A stretch of DNA of 45,725 nt from an uncultured Oscillospiraceae bacterium (GCA_910577525.1 CAJTLI010000019.1:1-45725); one strand, 5' to 3'. Counted from the first letter of the stretch, positions 6,529 through 14,744 are shown. Notes: generated from the letters alone by a model not told the origin. Program-made: numbers and translations.

Positions 6529-7666
6529 GCTGGCGGAGGGACTGGCCCGCTGGGTGCCCGAGCGGGAGCGGCAGGACATCCTGCGCTACTACGCGGAATA
6601 TTTTGAGGAGGCCGGGCCCGACCGGGAGGCCGAGGTGGTGGCCGAGCTGGGGGACCCCTGGGACCTGTCCAGCCGCCTGGCGGTGGAGGGGGGCTACGCC
6701 ACCCAGTTCCAGGCCGACACCTGGACGCCCCCAAAAAAGAAAAAATGGCCCTGGATTCTGGCCATCACGGCGGTGGCGGCGGTGGCGGTGGTGTTCGTCG
6801 TGATGGCCCTCTCCTGGTCGGCCATGGATATCGTCAGGACCGTGGTCAGAGTGGAGGCGGTCTCCCCTGCCGTCGTGGAGACCAGCGCGGCGGACCCGCT
6901 GAGCTCCGGGGCCGGCGGCGCCGTCGATAATGAGGAGCTCGGGGAGCAGCCCGGGGAGCAGGGCGGCGGCTTCTGGTCCGTGGAGGACGGTTGTCTGGAG
7001 GCGTTTGAGAAGATCGACATCGACGCGAGCATCGTCAACGTGACGGTGGCGGAGGGGGAGGACTTCACCCTGTCCATCAGCTCCGACACCACCCTGGGGG
7101 GCTACCGCCTGAAGTGGGAGGTCAAAAACGGCGCGCTCAAAATCAGGGACGGCTCGTCCGGGCACGCGAATATCCGCAGCTGGGACGACTTCAAAAATAT
7201 GTTCGGCATCAACGCCAGCGCCATGGACGTGGTGGTCACGGTGCCCGGAGGGGTCCGGCTTACCGAGCTCAAGATTAAGACCGGCCTGGGGGACGTGTTT
7301 GTCAGCGGCCTGGACGTGGACAAGGAGCTGGAGGCCAAGACCGGCATGGGCGACATCGAGTGCTATGAGGTGGAGGCCCACGACGAGGTGAAGCTGGAGA
7401 CCGGCATGGGCGACGTGACCCTGGGGGTGGAGACCCCCTACAGCGGCGCGGAGTACGACCTCAAGACCGGCATGGGCAGCATCGAGGCCCAGCTGAACGC
7501 CGTGGAGGCGGATTGGGACTATGAGGCCAAGACCGGGATGGGAACCGTGTCCGTCAACGGGGACAGCCGGGGGACCAAGGCCGAGCGCAAGGGCGGCTCC
7601 TATGAGTTAGAGGCCGAGACGGGCATGGGGGATATCAACCTGTATTTCCAAGATGATAGATGGTGA
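6503..7666 (+). CDS. DUF1700/HAAS and DUF4097 adhesin-like membrane protein
   Basis: A 387-residue protein. Residues 1-65 form a DUF1700/HAAS domain (LAELAEGLARWVPERERQ...YYAEYFEEAG), 82-104 a transmembrane helix after a KKKK stop-transfer signal, about 110-155 a Gly/Glu linker and about 160-387 a DUF4097-type beta-solenoid. The last part carries six spaced copies of [K/E]TG[M/L]G[D/S/T] (KTGLGDV, KTGMGDI, ETGMGDV, KTGMGSI, KTGMGTV, ETGMGDI), each one solenoid rung. Such proteins pair with PadR regulators and are thought to sense or buffer envelope stress; the solenoid should be extracytoplasmic. The start ATG 6503 has GGAGGAAGAGG upstream inside padR. A terminator lies 45 bp downstream. Confidence 0.88.
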   Translation: MDKLTYLAELAEGLARWVPERERQDILRYYAEYFEEAGPDREAEVVAELGDPWDLSSRLAVEGGYATQFQADTWTPPKKKKWPWILAITAVAAVAVVFVVMALSWSAMDIVRTVVRVEAVSPAVVETSAADPLSSGAGGAVDNEELGEQPGEQGGGFWSVEDGCLEAFEKIDIDASIVNVTVAEGEDFTLSISSDTTLGGYRLKWEVKNGALKIRDGSSGHANIRSWDDFKNMFGINASAMDVVVTVPGGVRLTELKIKTGLGDVFVSGLDVDKELEAKTGMGDIECYEVEAHDEVKLETGMGDVTLGVETPYSGAEYDLKTGMGSIEAQLNAVEADWDYEAKTGMGTVSVNGDSRGTKAERKGGSYELEAETGMGDINLYFQDDRW

Positions 7667-7800
7667 TGCCATGCTTCGCCTGTTCGCGGCGCGCGGCTTC
7701 GCTCCGACATGAAAAAAGCCGAATCCCTGCTTTCCAGGGGTTCGGCTTTTTCCGCGCTCCGCTCCATCCGCGCTGCGCTGCCGCCGGACTAATTTTTTCC
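7667..7800 (+). repeat. Partial dispersed repeat split by a terminator
   Basis: 7694-7711 resembles the right end of module L (compare 4651-4668 and 9460-9477), and 7753-7790 has the same CCGCGCTCCGCTCC style. The hairpin at 7712-7752 sits between the two. The rest of the gap to murC (7800-7858) shows nothing. Confidence 0.4.
7712..7752 (+). terminator. Bidirectional terminator after the padR operon
   Basis: AAAAAAGCCGAA-TCCCT paired with AGGGG-TTCGGCTTTTTT around a short loop; A-run on the left and T-run on the right, so it can act on either strand. Confidence 0.92.
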
Positions 7801-7858
7801 TCGATGGCCCGTCCGCCCCGTCTAAATCCGATCCGCCCCGCCTATACTGATTTACAGG

Positions 7859-7887
7859 TTGCATTTTCCTGTAGGCCATTGTATAAT
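7859..7887 (+). promoter_or_regulatory. Promoter of murC
   Basis: TTGCAT (7859-7864), 17-bp spacer, TATAAT (7882-7887). Predicted start near 7894, so the upstream in-frame ATG at 7899 would have its GAGGTG outside the transcript; this favours the ATG at 7995. Confidence 0.8.
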
Positions 7888-7994
7888 GAGGTGCTTAAAT
7901 GGAACTGTCATGTCAAAGGGACAGAGCTCTCCCGCCAACTCCCGCCCCGGAGGCGGACTGGATGGAGCGCTTCAGAATAAATGGGGTAGTGAAT

Positions 7995-9368
7995 ATGGAG
8001 ACGAGAAATATCCGGGACTATCTGCGGGCGGGCAAGCGGGCCCATCTGGTGGGCATCGGCGGGGTGTCCATGGCGTCGTTGGCGGAGGTGCTCCACGGGG
8101 CCGGGGTGGAGGTGACGGGCTCCGACCAGCGGGAGAGCGCCACCGTGCTCCATCTGCGCGCCCTGGGCATCCCGGTGGTCATCGGCCACCTGCCCGGCAG
8201 CGTGGCCGGGGCGGACTGTGTGGTGCGCACCGCCGCGGTGCACGACTCCAATCCCGAGATCGCCGCCGCGCTGGACGGAGGCATCCCCGTGTTTGAGCGG
8301 GCTCAGGCCTGGGGGGCCATCATGCAAGACTATCAAAACGCCCTGTGCATCTCGGGGACCCACGGCAAGACCACCACCACCTCCATGTGCACCCACATCT
8401 TCATGGCGGCCCAAAAGGACCCCACCGTCATGATCGGAGGCACCCTGCCCCTGCTGGAGGCGGGCCACCGGGTGGGCCGGGGGGACACCATCATCCTGGA
8501 GTCCTGCGAGTACTGCAATTCGTTTCTGTCCTTTTACCCCACGGTGGCGGTAATCCTCAACGTGGAGGCCGACCACCTGGACTTCTTCCAAGATCTGGAC
8601 GATGTGGAGCGCTCCTTCCGGGCCTTTGCCGACAAGGTGCCGGAGAACGGCCTCATCATCGCCAACTGCGAGGACGAGAACACCATGTTCACCCTCCGGG
8701 GGGAGGAGCGGGACGTGATGACCTTCGGCGTTGACAAGGGTGACGTTCACGCCGAACACCTGTCCATGGACCAGGGCTTCGGGTCCTTCGACGTGATGTA
8801 TCAGGGCAAAAAATACGCCCACCTGGACCTGTCCGTCCCCGGCGTCCACAACGTGAAAAACGCCCTGGCGGCGGCGGCCGCCGCCATCGCCCTCCATCTA
8901 CCCGGAAAGGCGGTGGAGGACGGGATGCGGGACTTCCGCCTGCCCGGGCGGCGGTTTGAGTACAAGGGGATGTATAACGGCGCGGAGGTGTGCGACGACT
9001 ACGCCCACCACCCCGGCGAGCTGGCGGCCCTGTTTGACACGGCGGCGGCGCTGAACTTCAAGCGGGTGATCTGCGCCTTCCAGCCCCACACCTACTCCCG
9101 GACCCACGAGCTGTTCGACGACTTTGTAAAGGTGCTCCAGCGGCCCGCCGTCACCCTGCTGGCGGAGATCTTCGCCGCCCGGGAGGACAACGACATTGGA
9201 ATCTCCTCCGCCGATCTGGCGGCGAAAATTCCCGGCAGCGTGTTCTGCCCCACCCTGGAGGACGTGACCGCCAAGCTGAAGCGGCTGGCCCAGCCCGGGG
9301 ATCTGATCCTGACCGTCGGCGCGGGCGATATCTATCTGGCTGGGGAGGCTTTGGTTAAAGAAGAGTGA
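7995..9368 (+). CDS. murC: UDP-N-acetylmuramate--L-alanine ligase MurC
   Basis: A 457-residue cytoplasmic ligase that adds L-Ala to UDP-MurNAc, the first amino-acid step of peptidoglycan precursor synthesis. The N-terminal UDP-binding Gly motif is HLVGIGGVSMASLAEVL (about 15-31), the ATP loop GTHGKTTTT starts at residue 121, NVEADHLDF lies near 195, and DDYAHHPGEL near 335. I prefer ATG 7995 over ATG 7899 because the predicted transcript starts at about 7894 and the family N-terminus (NIRDYLRAGKRAHLVGIGG) fits. The last nine codons use unusually A/T-ending synonyms compared with the rest of the gene, and the same nine residues are encoded again 140 bp downstream. Confidence 0.93.
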   Translation: METRNIRDYLRAGKRAHLVGIGGVSMASLAEVLHGAGVEVTGSDQRESATVLHLRALGIPVVIGHLPGSVAGADCVVRTAAVHDSNPEIAAALDGGIPVFERAQAWGAIMQDYQNALCISGTHGKTTTTSMCTHIFMAAQKDPTVMIGGTLPLLEAGHRVGRGDTIILESCEYCNSFLSFYPTVAVILNVEADHLDFFQDLDDVERSFRAFADKVPENGLIIANCEDENTMFTLRGEERDVMTFGVDKGDVHAEHLSMDQGFGSFDVMYQGKKYAHLDLSVPGVHNVKNALAAAAAAIALHLPGKAVEDGMRDFRLPGRRFEYKGMYNGAEVCDDYAHHPGELAALFDTAAALNFKRVICAFQPHTYSRTHELFDDFVKVLQRPAVTLLAEIFAAREDNDIGISSADLAAKIPGSVFCPTLEDVTAKLKRLAQPGDLILTVGAGDIYLAGEALVKEE

Positions 9369-9372
9369 AGGG

Positions 9373-9404
9373 GCCCCCGCAAAGCCGTCCTTTGGCTTTG
9401 TGGG
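9373..9404 (+). terminator. Hairpin immediately after murC
   Basis: CCCCCGCAAAGCC pairs with GGCTTTGTGGGG (one mismatch). There is no T-run, so it may be part of the inserted sequence rather than a functional terminator. Confidence 0.45.
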
Positions 9405-9477
9405 GAGAGGAGGCACAGCGGAATGAGTGAGCTTTGGCTACAGGCCGAAGGGAGCGATATGAAGCTTGTGCCGACGA
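9401..9477 (+). repeat. Dispersed repeat module L, copy 2
   Basis: GGGGAGAGGAGGC...GGAATGAGTGAGCTTTGG...GATATGAAGCTTGTGCCGACGA, homologous to 4591-4668. It lies between the functional and the duplicated murC ends. Confidence 0.7.
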
Positions 9478-9478
9478 G

Positions 9479-9508
9479 GCCGGGGAAGCGCTGGTCAAGG
9501 AGGAATAA
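9479..9508 (+). pseudogene. Orphan duplicate of the murC 3' end
   Basis: Encodes AGEALVKEE and TAA, identical in protein to the last nine residues of MurC (9339-9368), at an offset of exactly 140 bp. The sense codons differ in eight of nine positions and every difference is synonymous. The copy here uses GC-ending codons like the body of murC and is followed directly by the terminator at 9511-9542, suggesting it is the ancestral gene end displaced by an insertion. Confidence 0.75.
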
Positions 9509-9510
9509 GG

Positions 9511-9547
9511 AAGCGCCCGTCCGGTGAACCGGACGGGCGCTTGTGTT
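9511..9547 (+). terminator. Terminator, probably the original murC terminator
   Basis: AAGCGCCCGTCCGG (9511-9524), TGAA loop and the perfect complement (9529-9542), then TTGTGTTG. Confidence 0.85.
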
Positions 9548-9733
9548 GCGGGGCGTCCCGTTTCGCACCCCGGAACGGACGGTCCGCCGCCCAGGCGCGT
9601 GCCGTGGACCCCGCCCGCGTTTCAATGTCCAGACACAGGCGGCAGCGCCAATAGGGGGACACCAGCCGAAAGCCTCTCGCGCCGGAAAAATTGATGATCG
9701 TTCCCGTATAGGGCGTCCCCCGTAATGGGGATT
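9548..9733. other. Intergenic stretch without recognised features
   Basis: No ORF with a ribosome binding site, no promoter and no repeat that I recognise. It ends at the inverted-repeat cluster. Confidence 0.5.
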
Positions 9734-9870
9734 CTTAAGGGGGAAAATCCTGTGACCGCGGCCCGCCCTCTGGGCCGTGGGGAGCCGGATTTCCCCCCTT
9801 AAGTGTTCTCTTTGGGTACTTTCTCTCACATGAGAGAAAGTACCCCGCCGGAGGCCGTCCCCCGGCGGGG
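9734..9870. repeat. Cluster of three inverted repeats
   Basis: IR1: CTTAAGGGGGAAAATCC (9734-9750) with GGATTTCCCCCCTTAAG (9787-9803), 16 of 17 paired, plus an inner GC stem. IR2: GGGTACTTTCTCTCA (9814-9828) with its perfect complement (9831-9845), 2-nt centre. IR3: CCCCGCCGG (9843-9851) with CCGGCGGGG (9862-9870). IR3 lies just after the dacF-like stop on the minus strand and may serve as its terminator; IR1 and IR2 look like a REP/MITE-type insertion. Confidence 0.7.
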
Positions 9871-9877
9871 ACAGGGG

Positions 9878-11017
9878 TCACTCCCCCCGGAGGAACAGCG
9901 TGTTGAGGAACCGTTTGAAAATGCCCCCGATGCGGAGCCGGGGCACCTCCTCGGCCGCCACCAGGTCGATGGCATCCACCTGCTCCCCGTCCACCAGCAC
10001 TTTGAGCTCGCCCAGCTTCTGGCCCGGCTCCACCGGGGCCTCCACCTGGGGGGAGAGCTCCAGCTGGGTGGTGATATTGCCCGCCTTGCTCTTTTCCAGC
10101 AGGATGGAGCACTCCCGGGCCGTCACGGGCTGAACGGTGTCCCGCTCGCCCAGAATCACCTCCACCGGCGGGATGGCCTGGTCGGGATAGACGGGGGTGA
10201 TGGCGTAGTTGGCAAAGCCGTAGTTCAGCAGGGTTTTGCAGCTGTCAAAGCGGTCGTTGGAGGTGGGGGCGTGCATCACCACGGCGATGAGCTCCATGCC
10301 GTCCCGCTCCGCCGTGGCGGACAGGCAGTACAGGGCGGTGTCGGTAAAGCCGGTTTTCAGCCCCGTGGCCCCCTCGTAATAGAAGATGAGCCGGTTGGTG
10401 TTGGACAGCTGGAAGGCCCCGCCCCGAAGGGTGTCCATCCAGATGGTGGTGAATTCCCGGATGGCGGGGTGGTTCAAAATCAGCTCCCGGCTCATCAGGG
10501 CGATGTCGTAGGCGCAGGTCAGGTGGCCCGGCGCGGGCAGGCCGGTGCAGTTGACAAAGTTGGTGCGCTCCATGCCCAGCTCCCGGGCCCGCTGGTTCAT
10601 CCGGTCCACGAAGGCGGTCTCGCTGCCCGCCACATGCTCGGCCAGGGCCACGGCGCAGTCGTTGGCGGACACCACCGTCACCGCCTTCACCATGTCCCGG
10701 ACGGACATCTGCTCGTTTTCCTTCAGCCAGATCTGGGACCCGCCCATGGAGATGGCGTGGGGGGAGGCTGTGACCATGTCGTCCCAGCCCAGGTTTCCGC
10801 TGTCGATGGCCTCCATCACCAGCAGCAGGGTCATCACCTTGGTGACGGAGGCGGGCTCGTACTGGGCGTCGGCGTTCTGCTCGCACAGCACCTTTCCGGT
10901 GGTTTTTTCCATGAGAATGGCGGAGGGGGCTGTGACCTCCGCGGGGACGGCGTAGGCCGGGGCGGCGAGCAGGCCCGCCATCGCCAGGGCCAGCCCCAGG
11001 GCGGCGATTCGTTTCAT
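9878..11017 (-). CDS. D-alanyl-D-alanine carboxypeptidase, DacF/DacA-type PBP
   Basis: A 379-residue secreted low-molecular-weight penicillin-binding protein (peptidase S11) that trims the terminal D-Ala of stem peptides and so limits cross-linking. A signal peptide covers residues 1-23 (MKRIAALGLALAMAGLLAAPAYA). Active-site motifs: SVTK (S57-K60), SAN (117-119) and KTG (221-223). A C-terminal PBP5-type beta domain (about 270-355) precedes an amphipathic tail (RLRIGGIFKRFLNTLFL) that would anchor the protein to the outer membrane face. The start is ATG 11017 with AGAGG upstream; a longer frame to 11167 lacks support. It is convergent with murC, with an inverted-repeat cluster between them. 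Confidence 0.93.
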   Translation of the reverse strand: MKRIAALGLALAMAGLLAAPAYAVPAEVTAPSAILMEKTTGKVLCEQNADAQYEPASVTKVMTLLLVMEAIDSGNLGWDDMVTASPHAISMGGSQIWLKENEQMSVRDMVKAVTVVSANDCAVALAEHVAGSETAFVDRMNQRARELGMERTNFVNCTGLPAPGHLTCAYDIALMSRELILNHPAIREFTTIWMDTLRGGAFQLSNTNRLIFYYEGATGLKTGFTDTALYCLSATAERDGMELIAVVMHAPTSNDRFDSCKTLLNYGFANYAITPVYPDQAIPPVEVILGERDTVQPVTARECSILLEKSKAGNITTQLELSPQVEAPVEPGQKLGELKVLVDGEQVDAIDLVAAEEVPRLRIGGIFKRFLNTLFLRGE

Positions 11018-11190
11018 GCTGTGAACCTCTTTCCATATATACTCGAGCGGGCCGTGCCCGCCCGTATGATGGAAGGATGTGAAAAAAGAGCCGGTTCTAT
11101 GCGTGGAAAAACAAGGCGGCTCCTGTTTCGGTTTGGAGCGGCCCCGAACCGGGCATACTTTTCCCATCTTCCGAAAGGAGCGGATCAGCT

Positions 11191-11355
11191 GTGGATCAAA
11201 TGGATCAATATCTGTGCGTGTGCGGCTGGGTGTACGACCCCGAGCTGGGGGACTCCGAGGGCGGCATCGCCCCCGGCACCCCCTTCAAGGACCTGCCGGA
11301 CGACTGGGTGTGTCCCGTATGCCAGCTGGGCAAGGACGCGTTCACCCCCATGTGA
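11191..11355 (+). CDS. Rubredoxin
   Basis: A 54-residue cytoplasmic iron protein with one Fe(Cys)4 centre: CVCGWVYDPELGDSEGG near residue 9 and WVCPVCQLGKDAF near 40 supply both CxxC pairs (the first appears as C-V-C-G, with cysteines at 9 and 11 in my reading rather than the usual C-x-x-C, so the knuckle spacing should be checked). The aromatic and GTPF.DLPDDW core is typical. The start is GTG 11191 with AAAGGAG ten bases upstream. It is monocistronic, between dacF and the glycosyltransferase, with a hairpin after it. Rubredoxin is the usual electron donor of flavodiiron proteins; one is encoded at 18883. Confidence 0.88.
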   Translation: MDQMDQYLCVCGWVYDPELGDSEGGIAPGTPFKDLPDDWVCPVCQLGKDAFTPM

Positions 11356-11365
11356 GAGGCAAAAC

Positions 11366-11391
11366 AGCCGGGGCCCGCGGGCCCCGGCTGC
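11366..11391 (+). terminator. Terminator after rubredoxin
   Basis: AGCCGGGGCCC paired with GGGCCCCGGCT, then a weak U-tract (GCTGCGTTATTT). Confidence 0.65.
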
Positions 11392-11399
11392 TGCGTTAT

Positions 11400-11428
11400 T
11401 TGACATTGCGGATGGCCTGTGATACAAT
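11400..11428 (+). promoter_or_regulatory. Promoter of the csbB-yfhO pair
   Basis: TTGACA (11400-11405), 17-bp spacer, TACAAT (11423-11428). Confidence 0.85.
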
Positions 11429-11464
11429 GATCCCCGTGATATTTTTTGGAAAGGGGGGACTGAA

Positions 11465-12412
11465 ATGGCGCTTTTGAGCATCGTCGTCCCCTGCTATAAC
11501 GAGGAGGCAACGGTGGAGCTTTTTTATGCCCGCGCGTCGGCGGTGTGCGGCGCGCTGCCGGAGCTGGAGGTGGAATACCTCTTTGTGGACGACGGGTCCG
11601 CCGACGGCACCCTCTCCCTTCTGCGGGGGCTCGGGGCCCGGGAGCGGGGTGTGCGCTGGCTGTCCCTGTCCCGGAACTTCGGCAAGGAGGCCGCCATGTA
11701 CGCCGGGCTGGAGCACGCCCGGGGGGACTACGTGGCGGTGATGGACGTGGACCTTCAGGACCCGCCGGAGCTGCTGCCCCAGCTGCTGGAGGCCGTCCGG
11801 ACCGGCGGATATGACTGCGCCGCCGTCCGGAGGGTGAACCGGAAGGGGGAGCCCCCCATCCGGTCCTGGTTCGCCCGGCAGTTTTACAAGCTCATCAACA
11901 AGGTGAGCCGGACGGAGATCGTGGACGGGGCCCGGGACTTCCGGCTGATGACCCGGCAGATGGTGGACGCCATCCTCCGGGTGGGAGAGTACAACCGGTT
12001 TTCCAAGGGCATTTTCTCCTGGGTGGGTTTCCGGGTGAAGTGGGTGGAGACGGAAAACGCGGAGCGGTCCGGCGGGGAGAGCAAGTGGTCCTTCTTCAAG
12101 CTGCTGGTGTACGCCCTGGACGGCATCATCGCCTTCTCCACCGCGCCGCTGGCCATCGCGTCGGTGCTGGGGCTGATCTTGTGCGTGGTCTCCTTCCTGG
12201 CCATCGTTTTCGTCATCGTCCGGCAGCTGGTCTGGGGCGGCAGCGCTTTCGGCTGGCCCTCGCTGGTGTGCATTATATTGTTCCTGGCGGGCATTCAATT
12301 ATTCTGCATCGGCATTCTGGGGCAGTATCTGGCCAAAACCTATCTGGAGGTCAAAAAACGCCCCATCTACATCCTGCGGGAACAGGGAGGGAGCCTGGAT
12401 GAAAAGCCGTGA
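11465..12412 (+). CDS. csbB: CsbB/GtrB-type undecaprenyl-phosphate glycosyltransferase
   Basis: A 315-residue family 2 glycosyltransferase expected to charge undecaprenyl phosphate with a sugar on the cytoplasmic face. The GT-A domain spans about 1-215: SIVVPCYNEEATVELFYARA, FVDDGSADGT and the metal-binding VMDVDLQDPPELLPQLL. Two transmembrane helices follow (about 225-250 and 262-290), as in CsbB and GtrB. AAGGGGGG upstream sets the ATG. It overlaps the yfhO-like gene by 14 bp. CsbB and YfhO work together in Gram-positive bacteria: CsbB makes the lipid-linked sugar, and YfhO transfers it to lipoteichoic or wall teichoic acid. The sugar cannot be read from the sequence. Confidence 0.88.
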   Translation: MALLSIVVPCYNEEATVELFYARASAVCGALPELEVEYLFVDDGSADGTLSLLRGLGARERGVRWLSLSRNFGKEAAMYAGLEHARGDYVAVMDVDLQDPPELLPQLLEAVRTGGYDCAAVRRVNRKGEPPIRSWFARQFYKLINKVSRTEIVDGARDFRLMTRQMVDAILRVGEYNRFSKGIFSWVGFRVKWVETENAERSGGESKWSFFKLLVYALDGIIAFSTAPLAIASVLGLILCVVSFLAIVFVIVRQLVWGGSAFGWPSLVCIILFLAGIQLFCIGILGQYLAKTYLEVKKRPIYILREQGGSLDEKP

Positions 12413-14744
12413 CCGGGCCGGGGGGCTGTGGTACGCTCTGGCCTTTCTCATCCCCGCGCTGGTGATGCTGGGGGCCTGCGCGTCCCTGGGGCTGGCCCCC
12501 TGGGGGGACAAAACGGTGCTGGTGTCCGACATGTCCAGCCAGTACGTGGAGTTTTTCTGCGCCCTGAAAAACGGCGAGCTGTTTTTCTCCTGGTCCAAGG
12601 CCCTGGGCACCTCGTACATCGGGGTGTTCTCCTATTACGTGTCCAGCCCCCTGTCCGTTCTCACCCTGCTGGTGCCCAATGAGGCCATGCCCCTGGGGCT
12701 GATGTTCCTCATTGTGCTCAAAATCGGGCTGTCGGGGCTGACCTTCTGCCTCTTCGCCCGTTCCCGCTTCCCCGGCCATGACGGGGCGGCGCTGTTCGGG
12801 GCGGTGTGCTATGCCCTCATGTCCTACAATATGATCTATTCCATCTGCGTCATGTGGCTGGACGGGGTGATCTGGCTGCCCCTGCTCCTGCTGGCCCTGG
12901 AGCGGATTCTGGACGGGAAAGGCGCGGGGCCCTTCATCGCCGGGCTGACGGCCTGCTTTGTGTCCACTTGGTACATCTCCTATATGGCCGGGGCCTTCTG
13001 CGCTTTGTACCTGTGCGCCCGGCTGGTGTTCCTCTGGCCGGAGCGGGAGAGGCTGAGACGCGTCCTGGCCCGGTTTTTCGGCGGGGCGGCCTGTGCCCTG
13101 GGGCTGACGGCCTGGCTGTGGCTGCCCACCTTCCTGGCCATGTTCAACGGCAAGTTCAGCGGGGGCAACGTGGACTACGACGGCCTGCTGGCCTGCGATC
13201 CCCTGACCCTGCTGGGCCAGCTGCTGCCCGGACAGTACCGGTCCATCACCTACGGCGCGCCCCCCTATGTGTTCTGCGGCACGGCGGCGCTGGTCCTGGC
13301 CGCCCTGTACTTTTTCCTGAAAAGCTTCCCCCTCCGGGAGAGGCTGGTGAATTTGGGCCTGCTGGCGGCGGTGACGGCCTCCCTGCTGCTCGCCCCTCTG
13401 GACAAGGCGTGGCACCTGTTCCAGCGGCCCAACTGGTTCCCCTTCCGCTACTCCTTCCTGTTCTCCTTCGTGGCGGTGTACCTGGCCGTCCAGGCTCTGG
13501 GGGCGCTGAGGGACCGGCTGGGGGTGCTGCCCCGGCGGTTGGGCGGGGCCTGGGCCGGGCGGCTGGGGGCGCTGGCCCTGGCCGGGCTGGCGGTGGCGGA
13601 GCTGGGCTTCAACGCCCGCGCCATCCTGGGCGGGCTGGAAAACCAGTTTCACTCCGCCTCTTATCAGGCGTACCGGGACTACTATACCGCCAACGCCCAG
13701 CTGGTGGAGGCGGCGCGGCAGGACGCGGGGGACCGCTTCTTCCGCCTGGGAGCGACAGAGGACCGGGGCCACAACAGCCCCCTGTCCTTCGGCTATCCCG
13801 GCATCACCCACTACAGCAGCCTGTATAACGACGGGGTGAACCACGCCCTCAAGAACCTGGGCTTTGCCCAGACGTGGATGTGGTGCGCCTACTACGGCTC
13901 CACCCCCGCCACCGACGCCCTGCTGGGGGTGGAGTATGTGGTCACGAAGGGCGGTATGCCCCCGGGGTACGAGCCCGTCGCCCGGGCGGGGGAGCTGACC
14001 CTCTGGAAGAACCCCAACGCGCTGCCCCTGGCGTTTCTGGCCCAGGGAACCGGCATAGAGGGGGGCGGCAGCGGCCCATTTGAGCGGCAGAACGAGGTGT
14101 TTTCCGGACTGCTGAGGGAGCGGACGGCCCTGTTCGGGCCGGTGCCCGCCCAGGAGGAGACCGGGGCGGCGGAGACGGCATACCACCTTGTGGGGACAGG
14201 AAAACCCCTTTACATGGATTTGTCCGCTTCCGGCTTAAAGGAAGTGCTGGTGAACGGGGAGCATCTGCTCTGGCTGGGGTCCAGCGAGGCGGCGTCGGTC
14301 CACTACTTGGGCACGCCGGGGCCGGGGGAGGCGTGGACCGTTACGGTGCGCCACGGCGGCGGCTGGACCGGCCGGCTCTGGGCGCTGGACATGGACGCCC
14401 TGGGCGGCGCGGTGGAACAGCTCCGCAATGCTCAGATCGCGTCGGTGGAGAAAGAAGGCCGGGTGCGGCTGACGGCCTGCGCGGATCAGCCCCGGACGTT
14501 GTCCACCACCATCCCCGCCGAGCGGGGGTGGACGGTCTGGGTGGACGGCGAAGAGGCGGGGGCGGGAGTTTGGCTGGACTGCTTCCTGGCGGTTCCCCTG
14601 CCCGCCGGGGAGCATGAGGTGGAGCTGCGCTACACCCCGCCGGGGCTGGTTCCGGGGACCGCCCTGGGCGCGCTGTCCGCGGCGGGGCTGGTCCTGGCCT
14701 CCTGGCGGCGCGGGAGGAGAGAAGTGAAAACGGACGGACGCTGA
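12399..14744 (+). CDS. yfhO: YfhO-family membrane glycosyltransferase
   Basis: A 781-residue polytopic GT-C-like protein. The N-terminal two thirds contain a dozen or so hydrophobic helices; loop motifs such as SDMSSQYVEFF near 45-55, KALGTSYIGVFSYYVSSPLS near 70-90 and MWLDGVIWLPLLLLALERIL near 150-170 are family hallmarks. A soluble beta-rich outer domain spans about 540-750, with a last helix near 755-775. It is thought to move the sugar from CsbB's lipid carrier to teichoic-acid polymers outside the membrane. The TGA stop lies in the loop of the terminator hairpin, whose left arm is the end of the coding sequence. Confidence 0.88.
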   Translation: MKSRDRAGGLWYALAFLIPALVMLGACASLGLAPWGDKTVLVSDMSSQYVEFFCALKNGELFFSWSKALGTSYIGVFSYYVSSPLSVLTLLVPNEAMPLGLMFLIVLKIGLSGLTFCLFARSRFPGHDGAALFGAVCYALMSYNMIYSICVMWLDGVIWLPLLLLALERILDGKGAGPFIAGLTACFVSTWYISYMAGAFCALYLCARLVFLWPERERLRRVLARFFGGAACALGLTAWLWLPTFLAMFNGKFSGGNVDYDGLLACDPLTLLGQLLPGQYRSITYGAPPYVFCGTAALVLAALYFFLKSFPLRERLVNLGLLAAVTASLLLAPLDKAWHLFQRPNWFPFRYSFLFSFVAVYLAVQALGALRDRLGVLPRRLGGAWAGRLGALALAGLAVAELGFNARAILGGLENQFHSASYQAYRDYYTANAQLVEAARQDAGDRFFRLGATEDRGHNSPLSFGYPGITHYSSLYNDGVNHALKNLGFAQTWMWCAYYGSTPATDALLGVEYVVTKGGMPPGYEPVARAGELTLWKNPNALPLAFLAQGTGIEGGGSGPFERQNEVFSGLLRERTALFGPVPAQEETGAAETAYHLVGTGKPLYMDLSASGLKEVLVNGEHLLWLGSSEAASVHYLGTPGPGEAWTVTVRHGGGWTGRLWALDMDALGGAVEQLRNAQIASVEKEGRVRLTACADQPRTLSTTIPAERGWTVWVDGEEAGAGVWLDCFLAVPLPAGEHEVELRYTPPGLVPGTALGALSAAGLVLASWRRGRREVKTDGR

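Noticed and set aside
7899..7994. Longer MurC N-terminus from ATG 7899
   Set aside because: The start codon and its GAGGTG lie at or before the predicted transcription start, and the extra 32 residues do not fit the family.
9803..11422. A 539-codon plus-strand ORF across the dacF region
   Set aside because: It is antisense to a protein with a signal peptide and intact SVTK, SAN and KTG motifs; composition is His/Gly/Pro rich as usual for GC-rich shadow frames.
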